Notes: generated from the sequence alone by a model not told the origin. DNA of 64,000 nt from Ptychodera flava (GCF_041260155.1 NC_091940.1:4162501-4226500); one strand, 5' to 3'. Counted from the first letter of the stretch, positions 12,801 to 24,900 are shown. Translations and numbers: made by a program.

Positions 12801-15604
12801 CTCGTGACGTGTTTCATCTATTCGAATGGAGTTGGTTCAAGTCATGTGTACAATAAACGGGCGGACAACGGTCGAGATAATATTATCTCGGCTGACAAAT
12901 TGTTTTGATGGTTTCCTACCATTTAGAAACTCAACTATGTATTGTTATTTTAATCATCAAAACATGTGGTTTAATACGGTTTACTTGTTTATTAGGGTAG
13001 GGTTACCAGAGGTCATAGTGTGCGTAAGTCGCTTTCAAAACAGTTCCCTTTTCCATGAAGTACACTGACCTTTTGAATTCTTCGGAGCTTATAGCCCATT
13101 TGCTACAATCCGTCAAAACTGCCTTGCCTGAATTCCAGGCATCCCTTTAACATTAATTGATACCCTGTATGGTATGGAGTTTTGTTACACGTGAATCATG
13201 AACGTGTAACGTGTTCTGCTTGGCGGCGTTACCTGTACAGCGCCATACCTGTTCATGTTATAGTATTTCTGTTGTTTTCTATATTGAGATACGTAGTCTT
13301 GATTTGTTGATTTGTTCTTTAGCACATCCTCCATATTTTGTTTGCACTAGACACTGTTTGTTATATAAGGGCTTCTCGTCAGTGACAATCATGTCACGAT
13401 ATTAGCCGCTAGTTGTAACTGTGTTCTACTCGGTAGTGCCATGTTGTTAAACTATATCTTCACAAGGCAGAGGAAAACTTGTTTGTTTCCAGATACCCGT
13501 AATAGCTATTTCAAATCATGCCGAGGCAAAACATTGTACCTGATGTTTGCCCATTGTAGCGCCTTTTCTTTAACAGGTCGTAAATCCGAAAAACCTGACA
13601 GTTCCGTACCAACCTACCAATTCGCAAGAGGGCATGTTATGGGGAAACAAGTCCCTTGTATTATGCTTTATTGTGTTGAATTTGTGGCGGGCCACTTTGA
13701 CTTGCCAACGCTCACCTTCTTCTTTTTCGAAAATTTATTTTCATGAAATGAAACATTAAATATATCCACCATATACATGAAACGTCATATCAATACTGCT
13801 GTAAATAAGTAATTGAAAAGTAAACGAAAATATATAAAGAGCTGGTCTTAGAACAAAGCTTGGTCGGGCTCAAGGCGGTTCCTTCACCATCAAATTTCAC
13901 AAGGCTTGAAAATTTAGCCAAAAAATCACCAACTTTGTACTTCATCTTATAAATGAAGTACGAAGTATTCATCCATAACGACAAACTCGCATTTCAAAGG
14001 CGACTTTAATCTTATCAAGAACATTAAAATTCTTATATTCAAAAATTGTGCATTATAACATAGGAAGTGATACAGTAAATAATATCTCTCGATCTACTGT
14101 TTATCTTTTGGCACTCTGTGATGGATATCGCAAATTTGTTCATTTTGTGAATTTGAACTCATGATCTTTGTATTTCCGTGAGTCTTGTGTAGAAATTAGA
14201 CGTGCAGCATGTTCTGTCGTAATTTGCATTTGAATCTGTCTGTTCGTACCACCTGTCTTCTCAGAGTCTAATTTTCGCAATTATCATTTACCTCTAGCTG
14301 ACCATTGTAGTTTACAGTGTACATTTTCAGCTTGCTAACGCCCTCTCGGGTCTAACTTCATAAATTCGATGAAGCGACGTCGACGATTCCCTTACATTTC
14401 GTACTTTCGTCTGGCTTCCTGTCCCATTTCTACCACTGATTGCCCTCTGTGAACGTATAGGGTCAGTGTATGGCCAAAATATTCGGCAAACATGTCAACA
14501 AGGTCACATGATCAAATCCATGAGTTCCACTACCTTCAGTGTGTAACTTGTCATGATATGTTCTCAAACGAACTTGGCATCGATGGAGAAAGTGAACGAC
14601 GGGTTAAAGTCGTTGAAGAGTCAGGTAAAAGCGGTAGACTCTATCTTCGAACAACTTGTATTTTACATCATGAATTCTTTCAACAACAGCGATGCCCAAT
14701 AGCTTTCCCCGGTCGGCATTATCTTACCAACTCCTGGCCCTAGTCTATACCACTACAGTACAACCAATGATAGAATGGAATAGAGAACCAGAAGATGTTA
14801 TCCGGTTCGTCTATGCGTTACTGAACTCAATCAATGCCATTTCACCATACATTTCAACACTGTCCATCAATTTTTGTAAGCTCAGTAACTGAGGCAGTTG
14901 TCCATGTTGTTGGTGTATGACTCCGTAAAAGTGAAACACAGTTAATCAATGTAAACTGCGCACCGCCGGGTTGTTTGGATACTATTATCTTCGACTGATT
15001 TTCCAAAGTACGTCTGTGAAGACTTCCATCGTTATGTACACTTAAACAATTTTTTTGAGAAGATGCTTACACTTTTTCCACACGTTACCAACGATACGTT
15101 CACTGAAATTAAAATAGGTTTAGATTATGTCACCCTTGAAAACGCGCAATGTTTAATTTTTCTTTTGGTCAAATCTCGCGGTTGCTTAGCTTTGGAATAA
15201 GGGACATTCCTCAAGGGTTTGAAAGAGAATCGGTCAGATTACCCGGTGATCTGAGTAGAGCAGGCACGTCCACTGGAATCAAGTTGAACTGTTTTTTTTA
15301 ACGAAGTCGCTCAGCTGTTCACTGTACACCCGTTTTTCTAAGAATTCATTCCCCGTTCCTCAACAAATGTTGTACGTATGCAAACTACTATTCATTATGC
15401 ATTTCCTTCAAAGCCGAGTTGATGACAGCCAATAATAATACAGTATTACGTGCATATGGTAACGTGCCAGCCAGTGATACTGACACTTGAATGTTGTTCC
15501 GGCAGAACTATGGCAATCACGTCCATGTTGGTTGAAGAGGAAAAACAAATATGTGATGTGGGTATCATTTAAATGAGGGAAAATGACATTCTCTTTACAG
15601 ATTT

Positions 15605-15664
15605 GCCGTAATTGCGATAATTGTCGTAATAGTTGCGGTAATTGCAATAATTGTCGTGATTGTA
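15605..15664 (+). repeat. 30-bp tandem duplication
   Basis: Two 30-bp units of GTAATTGC(G/A)ATAATTGTCGT type, differing by a few bases; each is itself built from shorter AATTG(C/T) motifs. No coding value seen. Confidence 0.6.
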
Positions 15665-16189
15665 AAATATAAAACGGTGCTTTTCCTCTCGACTATTCTT
15701 TCATTCTTTACTTCTCTTTTCTTAAGAAAGCAAGCTCACAACCTCACATTTTACAAGCACAAATTGGACAAGTATACGTGTGTAAATAATATTGCAGGTT
15801 TGTTGGGACGCATGAAATTTGAATCTTGGAACAGCATCGTTACTTTCTTCCACAGTTTGCTTTACCCTTCGAAGGTCATGGGGTCAGAGCTTTCTTAGAG
15901 CAGGTCATTGACATAGTTCACCCAAATTTGACACTAAAGACCAGTACATTGCAATCGGATCTTTAAAATATGAAACAATCGTTGAAATTTTCCGACCCGA
16001 TATACAATTTGTCAATCATATACTGCTTTGGTTTACTGTGTGTACCTACCAATACCTTATACGCTCCGTGCGCACATAACTTTTCCTAGAAATCTCCTAA
16101 ATCCCACAATTTTGTGGACATGGTGATCAGTCTTACATATTAAGGTGACAAGACCATCTTTGTCGAAGTAAAACGTCTTTTTTTAGTCT

Positions 16190-16885
16190 ATGATGCTATT
16201 TTTCTGTCTGTAATTGATTCTTGCTGCATTGTATGGGGCAATACTACAAAGACGAATTTGCAACTTGAAGAATTTACAAACTTCAAAAGATGGCCAGTAG
16301 AGTCATACTTGGAGTTGATATCACAGTGTCCACGGAAACTCTTTTCTCACGTCTTAAATGACTACCGATTGACCTTCGTATGATTTATATAATGGCTGCC
16401 CACACTTTCAAAGTTCCGAATGGTCTAGCGCCTGACTGTTAAATATTTTCGTGATGTATCTTATAGGAATGATTTTAATACTCATGGTTCCAGTAACCGT
16501 AATTTATATGTTCCTTCATTCAAGACAAGTATGTGAACAAAGGTCATTTATTTATCGTGCAACTATCATTTGCGATATTCCTCTTTCTAGAAACACCGGG
16601 AGTTAGTCGCAGTTTAAAAACCCACTTACGCAATTTTCTTCACAACTTATTTATGAATAAAGGTTTTTCATTGGATTAACTAATTTTTCCTTTGTCATAT
16701 GCGGTATTTATACTTTGTTTTTGAATTGTATCAATGTGTACTCACTGTTTTTTCCAGTGATTATATTAATTCGCTTGATTTCATAGTATATTGTTCTTTT
16801 TTGTGTAATGTCATTTATTAGAGCTCTAATGTAAATTACAATATTTTGTAACTCAGACTACCCTCTTGAAATAAAGTGTAATAAT
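16190..16885 (+). mobile_element. 3' fragment of a LINE (CR1/L2-like), decayed
   Basis: Conceptual translation gives the C-terminal end of a non-LTR retrotransposon polymerase: IDSCCIVWGN near 16215, then in another frame KLQKMASRVILGVD, LPIDLRMIYIMAAHTFKV and NGLAPD, the region that follows the reverse transcriptase in CR1/L2-type elements. The reading frame shifts at about 16285 and has in-frame stops near 16358 and 16440, so it is a dead copy. The 5' part, including all catalytic motifs, is missing. It ends in a T-rich 3' UTR and AATAAAGTGTAATAATAATAA. It lies just downstream of the 3' end of the minus-strand NXPE gene. Confidence 0.8.
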
Positions 16886-17190
16886 AATAAAATGAATCCT
16901 TGAAGGCAAAAAACGCTTCTACTTTCACTATCTGATGATGGAAAGTTTGCCATGTCAATTAAACCTATTGTGTTATACAAAATGTCTGTACAAATGGTAT
17001 TGGGCATCGTCAGAAAAACACGCTGTCACACATTTAGTAATGTGACTTATGTGATCCGGCCTAGTAGGCCTCTTGCGAATCAATTTTACAATTTTACAAT
17101 TCTTTTGTTTCGAATTTTTCATTTTTTGTATTCAGAGTTCATCCTAAGTATAAAATTATATCGTCTTCCTTAAAATAAGATCTGTTTTTC

Positions 17191-18044
17191 CTAGCTATGA
17201 CAAATGTGAGAGAAAAGAAAATTCAATTCTTCTTTAACAACTTCAAAAGGCATGTGAACATTGCTCGGTCGATTCCATGGTGCCAAGAATGATAGATTCA
17301 TATCCCACACGTCTAAGAAAACGATCCAATCGTCGTGAAAGACGTCCCGCAAAAGTTTATTCATGTCTTGAAGAATATAATCGCTAGCATAAATATGTGA
17401 GTCTGTCGATCGATGGTCACGTTGATGAGAGCCTTTAACGATAACTACTGTGTTGCTACAGCGTCTTTTCAAACGCAGTAGCGACTCACGAAGCAATGTG
17501 AGACGTTCTGAGTAACTGACCAAGGTCCATTGGACATAGTGCGCCCATGGACTTATCAATATAACGTAATTACAGTTTTCTGTTTTCAGATTGTCAAGAA
17601 TGTGCTGTTCGAATAATACATCTGGGTTTGGCTCTTTGATGCGGTATCTGGCCCTCCCTGTAATCGGCAGACCGTGGAATCGGAAAGTCATATTGATATT
17701 CTCCTTTTCGTGGCGTACGAGGGCGTAATACATTCGCATATGGTCCTGGTGGCAACTGAATCCGGTAAGATTCAACAGTTTTTGGTCCGGAATGTGTACC
17801 TCACCTGGGTAACCTAAAGAGCCAACTAGAGCTAGAAATAGTTGACGAATGGTCGAGTCCCCAAGGAAATAGATATTTTTGTTTTTTAAACAGTGTTTAA
17901 CTTCATCAACAGTGTATTGTTTATTTCTGCACACCATGGAATGCCAAACGTCATCTAGCCAATATCCTGAAGTAATGGATGTGTTGTCGAATATACCGGG
18001 TCCACAAATCGGCAAGGAAGTGTGACTAATTTTCCTCTCCGAGT
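17191..18044 (-). CDS. NXPE gene, last coding exon (esterase-like domain)
   Basis: Begins after a TCTGTTTTGCAG acceptor, enters in phase 1 (..G|AC) and encodes residues 361-643 to the stop. It contains the GDS motif, AHYVQW, KGSHQRDHRSTDSH and the terminal DVWDM..SNVHMP block. In this frame there is no ATG at the front, because translation enters from the upstream exon. Confidence 0.92.
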
Positions 18045-21000
18045 CTGCAAAACAGAATTAATAAACAAAATTGCATTCGTTCTGAACGATAAAAATACTA
18101 AAAGCAAATAATTATCGTCTCTAAAATCAGATGACATGGTTAGTTGTATATATTTGGCGTTGTGGGGTGAAAAGTTACACGCACCCTACGAACCTTCTTA
18201 CCTGAAACGATATTTAACTAGGACAATCAAAGTCACAGAGGAATGGAATTTATACCAAGTATAATATGTGTTACCTGAAACACTGACGACATCGGGGGAA
18301 CTTCGAACCGGTGTGAATAACGTTGACCTAGCAAAGAAATTGATATCCTGAATTTTGGTGCGTGAAAAAATACAATATTATTGTGGAATGTCAGCAGAAG
18401 TTAAAAATATGATTTTAAGTGAAAGAGTCACGGTGCAAAATATAAAAATAGTGTCAATGACACTTTGCTTACATTTGGTTAGATGTTGCAGGCCAGAGTG
18501 AGTGTACGTACGATATTTAACAGCTTCTACAGGCCTTAGCTTGTAATATTCAATGTCACAGGCATTTGAACACATTTTGACACCAATACAAAGGCAATGA
18601 CTGTAATAGTCGGTAACTGTTGCTATGGACACATACATATACAACACCATGTAGCATGGTACATCGAAATTAGTGATACAATCTACCGTAACAAAGTAAA
18701 GATGTCCTCTCGTAATATTGTATCGCATAGAATTTATGAAACCAATTTGGTAGTTCATCGAGCAGTAATATTTAAGAAAACAATTTATTATTGGCTTGGA
18801 GGTCTTTGGTGTATTTTTGTACAAATCATCAACGACATGTAAAATTCTGACTCACATAATAGAGATTTTCACCAAATTTACACTTTTGCTGCTCATTAGC
18901 ATACTTTTTGTAAATGTTAACTTACTTGCAACAAATTCCCATTTACAATTGAGTATGCATCTGCACAACAAATATAAAGCTGAAATTGTGAAGCAGCTCT
19001 AAAGTTTTTGGAATCGGACCAGGGAAACAGCAAATTGTCCCAAAAGTACAATTTGACAGGTTTTGTTAAAATTTGAACAAAACTGAGATAGATCATAAGA
19101 ACCTTTCAAGTTTGTCAAATATCGAAGCAATCGGACCAGCAATTTCAAAGAGTTATTTTTGAAAAAAAAGGGGAAAAATGACCAAACGCTCCATATATGC
19201 AAAGTTCACCACAATTTGAACTCAACTTAATTTACTCCTTGGAACATGCATACCAATTTTCAAAACAATCATACGAGCGATTTCAGAGAAGATGATTTTG
19301 ACCACAAAGGGGACAAATTGCAACAAAATACAAACACCACAATTTGAATAAATCTAATTTAAGGCACCTTTATGAACCTGCATACCAAGTTTCAATCAAA
19401 TCTAGCTTGTGGTTACAGAACTTCAGCAATTAGCACGATTTTGCCTTTTTTTACCCCATTTACATATTGTTAACACTGACATGTTCATTTGAACAAATTT
19501 CACATCTCCTCCTCTAGGTTCACCTGTACACCAAATACTAGAGTGGTAGGTTCTGCGGTTTTTTAGTTTTTGATTCGGACGGACATGCATGCATGCATGC
19601 ATACGTGCATACCTTCTTACCTCCCTACCTACCTTTCTTCATACAAACATACATACATACATACATACATACATACATACATACATACATACATACATAC
19701 ATACATACATACATACATACATACATACATACATGCATGCATGCATGCATGCATGCATGCATGCATGCATACATACATACATACATACATACATACATAC
19801 ATACATACATACATACATACATACATACATACGCCACCGACCTACCATATGAGCTCTGATTGGTATATATACAAATACCAAAAGTGAGCTAAAACCATTC
19901 ATATTATCAAGTATATACTATTAAATAATTGTTGTTATAAAATCGTCAACTTACTTGTCAAACAGGTACGTTTTGTTGCCAAGCAACTCAGTCACTCGTG
20001 CATCCATGTTCTTTGATTCCATGTAGGTCAGGTGATCACATGATAATTCGCTTGGTTTGTCACAAACCAAGACAGTTTGTCCTAATACAGTAGTGTCCTG
20101 ATATTTGCACTGATCCAACTTTGTCCTGTCATCTCGTTCTATGACACACTCTGTGGTTTCGCCTCCTATTGGTCCATCTCTGAACAACCCCTTCCACGTC
20201 ACACGACGTTCACTTGGTCGGTACACCTCGTTCAACCAATTAACTGTTTCGGCAGGATAAACCAGTGTTATGTTAATATTCATAAGTCCTTTGAATCCAC
20301 AATAAAAATGCAAACTGTAGGATCCGTTTCCGTGATCTAAAAAGCGACCTGACGTGCGAAAATTTCTATCTTCAGTCGACATTGTAGCATACCAAAAGTC
20401 ACCACCACGATGACGTTGATGCCCTTTAGAGTCCAATGTATCGATTTGAAAATGAACGATGTCTCCCATATTCAAGACAGTGTGCGTGTTAGAAATTGAA
20501 AATACTGCTTTATCAGTTGATATGCCCACTGTAGGTCGAACTGCAGCCTGGTCTTGATTCACTATCACCTTCGAATTCGACTTGGCATCTTGGCGCTTTC
20601 GGCCATTATTTTCATGATATGCAATACGGATCTGTTTAGCTTTTTGAGCCTCAAACTGATACGCCACATCCTCGCTTGGGTATGGATGGTCGACCCAATG
20701 TTGGAGAGTTGTCTTCATAGAATATCTAAACTGAAATGTGAAAAAGGCAAGATGAATGAACAAAGTATTAAGGCGCTCTGTCTTTGCTTGGATGGCAATA
20801 AACGATGCCGTGAGAAAATACAGAGTTCGATAGTTCACAAGGTTACACTGTAGTTGTACCGAAAGGCCATATTTATGAATTAACAATATTAGCGAACTTC
20901 CAAATTAGCTAACTATTAACCGCCAAAGTGGTTAGCATGTAAGTTTGGTTAGATAAATCGTATGTTTATTAGATCAATAAGGTCCTTGACAGAAATAATT

Positions 21001-21447
21001 TTCCATAGTATTATGTGTTCCAATCTTCTATTTGCTTTTGCTTGCCCCATTTATGCTTAACTCTAATGATGCTAAAACGGCAGTCAAAATTCCATTTCAA
21101 GGTGGTAAACAACAACAAACTGTACGATGTCTACTGCACTTTACGTGTACCGCAGGCTATCGTAGTTGACAGAGTCAACACATCAATTTGGTACTTACCA
21201 GTATAAGTGTCAACATCAAACAGAATACACAAAGGGGAATGCCATACACCAGCAATCTCTGTGATGGTATCATTTTTCCTTCAAATCTTTGGTCGTTATA
21301 TTCATACTTGACTGTAAGAGAAATGTTAGACTTTGTCATGAACAATGACTTCTCTGTATCAACAGTATCAAGTCCAATGCCATCATGCTGCATGCAATTT
21401 GTGACTACCTCAGAGATCTCATGGGACAAACTCACCAGTTTAACCAA
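17191..21447 (-). CDS. NXPE family protein, four coding exons
   Basis: A minus-strand gene. Coding exons 21447-21199 (249 nt), 20730-19955 (776), 18327-18275 (53) and 18044-17191 (854) join with matching phases (0, 2, 1) into 643 aa. NXPE proteins are single-pass proteins with a filamin-type Ig domain and a C-terminal PC-esterase/GDSL-like domain; biochemical function is poorly known. Seen here: N-terminal cytosolic part and signal-anchor at about residues 66-83; NXPE Ig-like region at about 135-235; conserved linker PICGPG at 371; GDS motif at 421-423 (YFLGDSTIRQ); and the C-terminal D604..H623 region (DVWDM, then SNVHMP), matching the Ser, Asp and His places of that esterase fold. Length is above the usual 550 aa because of the long N-terminal cytosolic segment. 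A TATA box lies at 21523-21530. The second intron carries a dispersed repeat with a CATA microsatellite. Confidence 0.88.
18275..18327 (-). CDS. NXPE gene, 53-nt micro-exon (predicted)
   Basis: Minus-strand acceptor TTTCTTTGCTAG and donor GTAACA bound 53 nt that read STLFTPVRSSPDVVSVS. Phase 2 in and phase 1 out are exactly what the flanking exons need; skipping it breaks the frame. The peptide sits where other NXPE proteins have the short linker before the conserved CGPG segment. A competing acceptor 20 nt upstream would shift the frame. Confidence 0.75.
18990..19575 (+). repeat. Dispersed repeat with microsatellite tail
   Basis: AT-rich non-coding block with internally recurring phrases (ATCGGACCAG, CACAATTTGAA, GCATACCAA) that ends in TTTGATTCGGACGGACATGC and runs straight into the GCAT/CATA microsatellite. 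This arrangement resembles invertebrate elements that end in, or seed, tetranucleotide arrays. Family not identified. It sits in the second intron of the NXPE gene. Confidence 0.5.
19576..19832 (+). repeat. GCAT/CATA tetranucleotide microsatellite
   Basis: About 250 bp of CATA units with two embedded GCAT blocks (19585-19601 and about 19733-19769). The open frames over it (HTYI.. and MYVC..) are artefacts of a 4-bp repeat read in every frame. Confidence 0.95.
19955..20730 (-). CDS. NXPE gene, second coding exon (Ig-like domain)
   Basis: Acceptor TTTTTCACATTTCAG, donor AA|GTAAGT; phase 0 in, 2 out. It encodes residues 84-341, starting FRYSMKTTLQHW, with the family-typical PTVGISTDKAVF..GDIVHFQI..HGNGSYSLHFYCGFKG..ITLVYPAE block and a cysteine-rich follow-up (CVIERDDRTKLDQC, LVCDKPSELSCDHLTYM). 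The open frame continues upstream past the acceptor, but that extension is intron. Confidence 0.9.
21199..21447 (-). CDS. NXPE gene, first coding exon (signal anchor)
   Basis: Starts MVKLVSLSHEI and ends in LLVYGIPLCVFCLMLTLIL, a membrane segment at the N-terminus as in type II NXPE proteins, before the donor CTG|GTAAGT (phase 0). The Met at 21447 is used because it is the first after the likely transcription start set by the TATA box; a later Met (residue 59) would give a shorter cytosolic tail like that of other family members. Confidence 0.8.
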
Positions 21448-21522
21448 AATAACACCTAACTACACCAATAACACTTTCATTCTTATTCGTGGTTTAAAAC
21501 AGGGAATGGGTTGTTGACCCCG

Positions 21523-21530
21523 TATTTATA
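21523..21530 (-). promoter_or_regulatory. TATA box of the NXPE gene
   Basis: TATAAATA on the minus strand, about 80 nt upstream of the ATG at 21447. Expected transcription start near 21495, leaving a leader of about 50 nt. Confidence 0.6.
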
Positions 21531-22339
21531 CTGTCAAGAACAGGGACAGTTCGGGTGTGCATCATGTCATGTGTTAGGAGTAGATACCGGCTGCACTTCT
21601 GACAAACAAAACAGCGTTGATACTCATGCGCAGTAAACCTACACTGCACAGGCAAAGGTATGCCAATACTTCATTCTTGTGAACTCGCTTTGTGTGTATC
21701 GTTCTTCACAAGGCCTACCAGTGGCCAGGCTGAAATGCCGAGAACGGGTGTAAAGACCTTAGGTGCTTGTGGCATCGATATCGTGCTTATTTAGTTATTT
21801 TAATACCACTACACTACAGTATCTCGGCACACTATACACTCGACTATATCCCCGAATGTGTGTCACAAATCAGACAACATAAGTAGCGCTTCTTTATATG
21901 GAGACCAGTACAGCTCTGACAACTATCCGTATAACGATGTAACTATGTTCTAAGATGCCTTTGTTAACATACATGAGTGATTGAACAATCTACAGCATAT
22001 CATGTACCTAACGTAAAAGCAACACATTGCACCCGACGCGGGAAGATTTGGTTTGCACAGCGAGGTGGTATCGAGTAGTAAAACAAATATCGTTACGAAG
22101 TATATGTTTGTGCTTCGTTTAGTGCATTATTGCGCCGATATTAGTCCTTTTCGTAAATAGTTACCTACAGATTCTCCCAGACAATGCTGCACATCGATTG
22201 AATACGACGCAATTTTTTCAACGGGCCGCCATGATTGCAAGTCAGTCTTGTTAGTGACGGGGATGTATTGTAATTAATAACTAACTTGGTAAAATTTTAA
22301 CTAGGTATACGTGCAAAGATCACGCTCGGATCTCTCAGG

Positions 22340-24210
22340 TAAGGTTTCGGCACAGGGGATGGCGAGCAGTAGATTGATTTATTAATTATGATAAACAACT
22401 ATTAGGTAGTATTAAAACAGTTTTATAACAAGCTTAAGTAATGCATCTCGGGGCAACGATTGGTCCAATGAAGAGGTCAGATTACTTCAGCCTAGTCAGA
22501 ACGGAACCTGCAGGGACAGCCATGTATTATAAAAAACCTCTGCAAAAGCGGCTAAACAGGACAGTTGAGCAATGCCACCGGAAAATCAAAGCACTTAAAC
22601 CTGTTCAGAAGTTGTGGGCAGCAAAAGACGAAACGGTAGAGGGAGTATATTGATGCCTTTCATCGAGGAACTGTCTCAAATCACAGCTTAGTCATATACA
22701 TATTTTACCAATACTCAAGGTTTAGGGAACCTGGGAGTGTTAGACCTAACATAATACCACGAAGTATTGTGTGTGTGGACGCACACGGACTTAAACTATT
22801 AATCCTCCGTGTTTGCAAATCACAAATACTGTCTCTGAAGAGTTTCCAGTTTTATCTATTTCTTTGTTCACACTATTTAAAATTGGAAACCTTTCAGCGA
22901 CACTATTTGTAATTTGCAAACATGGGGGATTAATAGTTTGAGTTCGCTATGTCTACAACACGAAGTTCAGTCTTTGCTTTGGTGTTTTAGCCGGGTTAAG
23001 CGCCCTCTCCAGTTCAAAAGATATAGTAAAATAAGGAAATGTGGCTCCTCACATCGACAATTAAATTACGTTAGGAGTTATGTGTTTTAATGTTTTGTGG
23101 TATGGTTTGATAGTGTATCTGTACAGAGATTATTTTTGTGTAGTATATTCTTGTTGTATGCTTTGTTATATGTCGGCTATTTGATGTTAGAAATTAGCAG
23201 ACCAAAAATCGTGTAGGACCCCATTAGACCTGCATGGAAGTCTAACCCTGGTAAAAAGCCATACAGTGGAAATTTACAAACCTTTATGGAGCAAAACTGA
23301 GCACTTGTACGACATGGGCACAAGCAAAGCATTTCTGCAAATCTTTCGTCCCTGGCTAAGTCATGATTAACTGAAACAGAAAAACTAAAAAATTTGCTTA
23401 CAACATTTATAGGGAAAATCTAAAAATTTTGGTGTAAAGACATATGTTTGACTTTAACTACATTTGACTGGCAGAAATCATACGGCATTTTAGACCTTGG
23501 CCGCACTGAAATTTATACTCTGCTTTCAGACATATTGCTTTAAAACCCGCCCAAAAGGCGGCACATATGCATATTGGCAAGTAGTGGAAGTTACCTACTG
23601 GGACGAAGTCGGGCCAGTTTTTATCTGTGACACTGTGATCCTTGGAGACTTTCGTTTCTGAGCAGTTCTGTCATGAGTCACTTGAGTTTATGTGTTTTTT
23701 GGTTCACATTTCATTGCTTTGATATTCTACTTTTGTTGCTAGAATGTCCATGTTTTGATTTGTGAAGGCTTGTGTTGATTTGAGACACTTTCTCGAAGAA
23801 AGGCAATGATATGTTTCCTCTACTACTTCGTCTGTTGCTGTCCACAACTTTCTTGTACCTGAATTTAAGTGCTCTGATTTTTTCGGGCGTATGGTTCGGC
23901 CTACGGGCCCTAGCACGCTCGGGCCCTTCCGCCGTACAACCTCGATCCGCAAAATTTATACCAGGGCCGTAAAGATTATAATTAATTAAAATACCTGTCG
24001 CGCGAGGGTGTTCATAACGTTCCTGAAACGGCCTTGTCCGTTCACATAGCAAGTAGAGGTGATTTTAAACCCACCTAAGAAAATCCCTTTTTGTTCGCAA
24101 TCAACCAAAGGTGTGTCCAATAAGCTTCAGTCGTTCCGTTTAATATGTATTAGTTATTTATCACAATTGATAAAGCAACGCATTCTTCGCCATCCCCTGT
24201 GGTTTAGGCC
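22340..24210. mobile_element. Foldback / inverted-repeat element, family unknown
   Basis: The ends are inverted copies: CACAGGGGATGGCGA at 22351 returns reversed at about 24188-24202, and similarity continues inward over roughly 90 bp on each side. A second inverted match lies further in: about 22580-22690 against about 23775-23885 (reversed). There both arms translate to related peptides (KLWAAKDETVE and, on the minus strand, KLWTATDEVVEETYHCLSS), so each arm may hold the same fragment of a coding region. The left copy has a stop just after its match. I do not recognise the protein. It may be a non-autonomous DNA transposon with captured sequence, or two copies of one element in opposite orientation. 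Confidence 0.6.
22745..22970. repeat. Nested palindromic repeat (MITE-like)
   Basis: Inside the foldback element, AAACTATTAATCCTCCGTG near 22793-22812 is repeated in reverse complement at about 22918-22940 (GGGGGATTAATAGTTTGAG), with TTTGCAAATCACAAATA / TATTTGTAATTTGCAAA forming the inner part. Arms of about 45 bp are separated by about 75 bp. ACGAAGT flanks both sides (near 22760 and 22980). Confidence 0.65.
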
Positions 24211-24777
24211 GAGAATGGAAACTTTATTCTTTATGTTGAAGTTAAGCAAATTTTCTGCGAGAAAATTTAATTGATACATTGATGCAAATATAGTACATTA
24301 CTAATATGATATTCTATTGCCAATATTGTCCCTACTAATATGTACTGTTTGTTATAATAGAGTAGATGCATATGCTAACATGATGTACAGCTAATATAGT
24401 ACATACTAATGCTAATAATTTTTACTTTTTGAATTCATCTCCGTTGTTGATTAGCAGTTTAGAAGTGATAGATATCCAACAATTCTGCTTTGAAACGAAT
24501 AGAGGTGTGAGTATTGGGTAGTTCGACCTGTTTCAATGGAATTTAAATCACTAGTCTGATAACAAATAACAAGTACTTCCACCCTGATTTCCACAAATTC
24601 TGGTCACATGACATCAGTCGGCGGCGATTTCATACGAAGCCGTAGTGTTTATCTCCTTTGTCAATCTGGTCGCATATTAATTTAATTTCTTCACCGGCTT
24701 CACTGGCTTCACTGGCTCACAGGTAACTTAACACTGACAACGTATTTCACATGTCGAGCAAGATACGATAAAATATC

Positions 24778-24785
24778 TATAAAAG
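24778..24785 (+). promoter_or_regulatory. TATA box of the Toll-like receptor gene
   Basis: TATAAAAG, a consensus TATA box. The expected start at about 24808 is followed by a good splice donor at 24901, matching an untranslated first exon. Confidence 0.55.
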
Positions 24786-24807
24786 TTTTGTGTTGCAAGT
24801 ACCATTT

Positions 24808-24900
24808 AACTAGATCGTGAGAGTACCAACGACGGAAGAACAGGTCAACTTTAGTCACAAGATTAAATCATTGAAGATAAAGTACTTTAAAAATACAAAA
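24808..24900 (+). other. Inferred non-coding first exon of the TLR gene
   Basis: The stretch between the predicted start site and the donor AAAAG-type boundary at 24900|GTAAGTGC. The acceptor would be TTCTAATTGCAG ending at 26676, only 8 nt before the receptor's ATG. The intron would be about 1.8 kb. The pairing of these two sites is inference from position; the exon has no ATG-led frame of note. Confidence 0.5.

Larger units (their letters stand above)
5136..16189. other. Long gene-free interval
   Basis: About 11 kb without a supportable gene. The 3' UTR of the PP1 subunit gene probably occupies the first part (AATAAA at 5782-5787 is one candidate signal). Open frames are all short, without domain motifs, and often overlap on both strands. 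Named items inside are a pair of CRE palindromes (8756-8778), a two-unit tandem repeat (9741-9811) and another at 15605-15664. A TATATAAGG near 13363 has no gene attached that I can see. Confidence 0.6.
21531..24777. other. Intergenic interval between NXPE and TLR genes, filled by a foldback element
   Basis: The two genes are divergent. No host gene is visible between them. Most of the interval is the inverted-repeat element at 22340-24210; the remaining flanks (21531-22339 and 24211-24777) show no coding or RNA feature apart from a short CACTGGCTT tandem near 24695. Confidence 0.6.

Noticed and set aside
18378-18824. 148-codon minus-strand frame in the NXPE intron
   Set aside because: No similarity to NXPE and it does not match the required phase; the 53-nt exon explains the junction better.
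19570-19902. Six overlapping open frames rich in HTYI or MYVC on both strands
   Set aside because: Artefacts of a CATA tetranucleotide repeat, which stays open in all frames.
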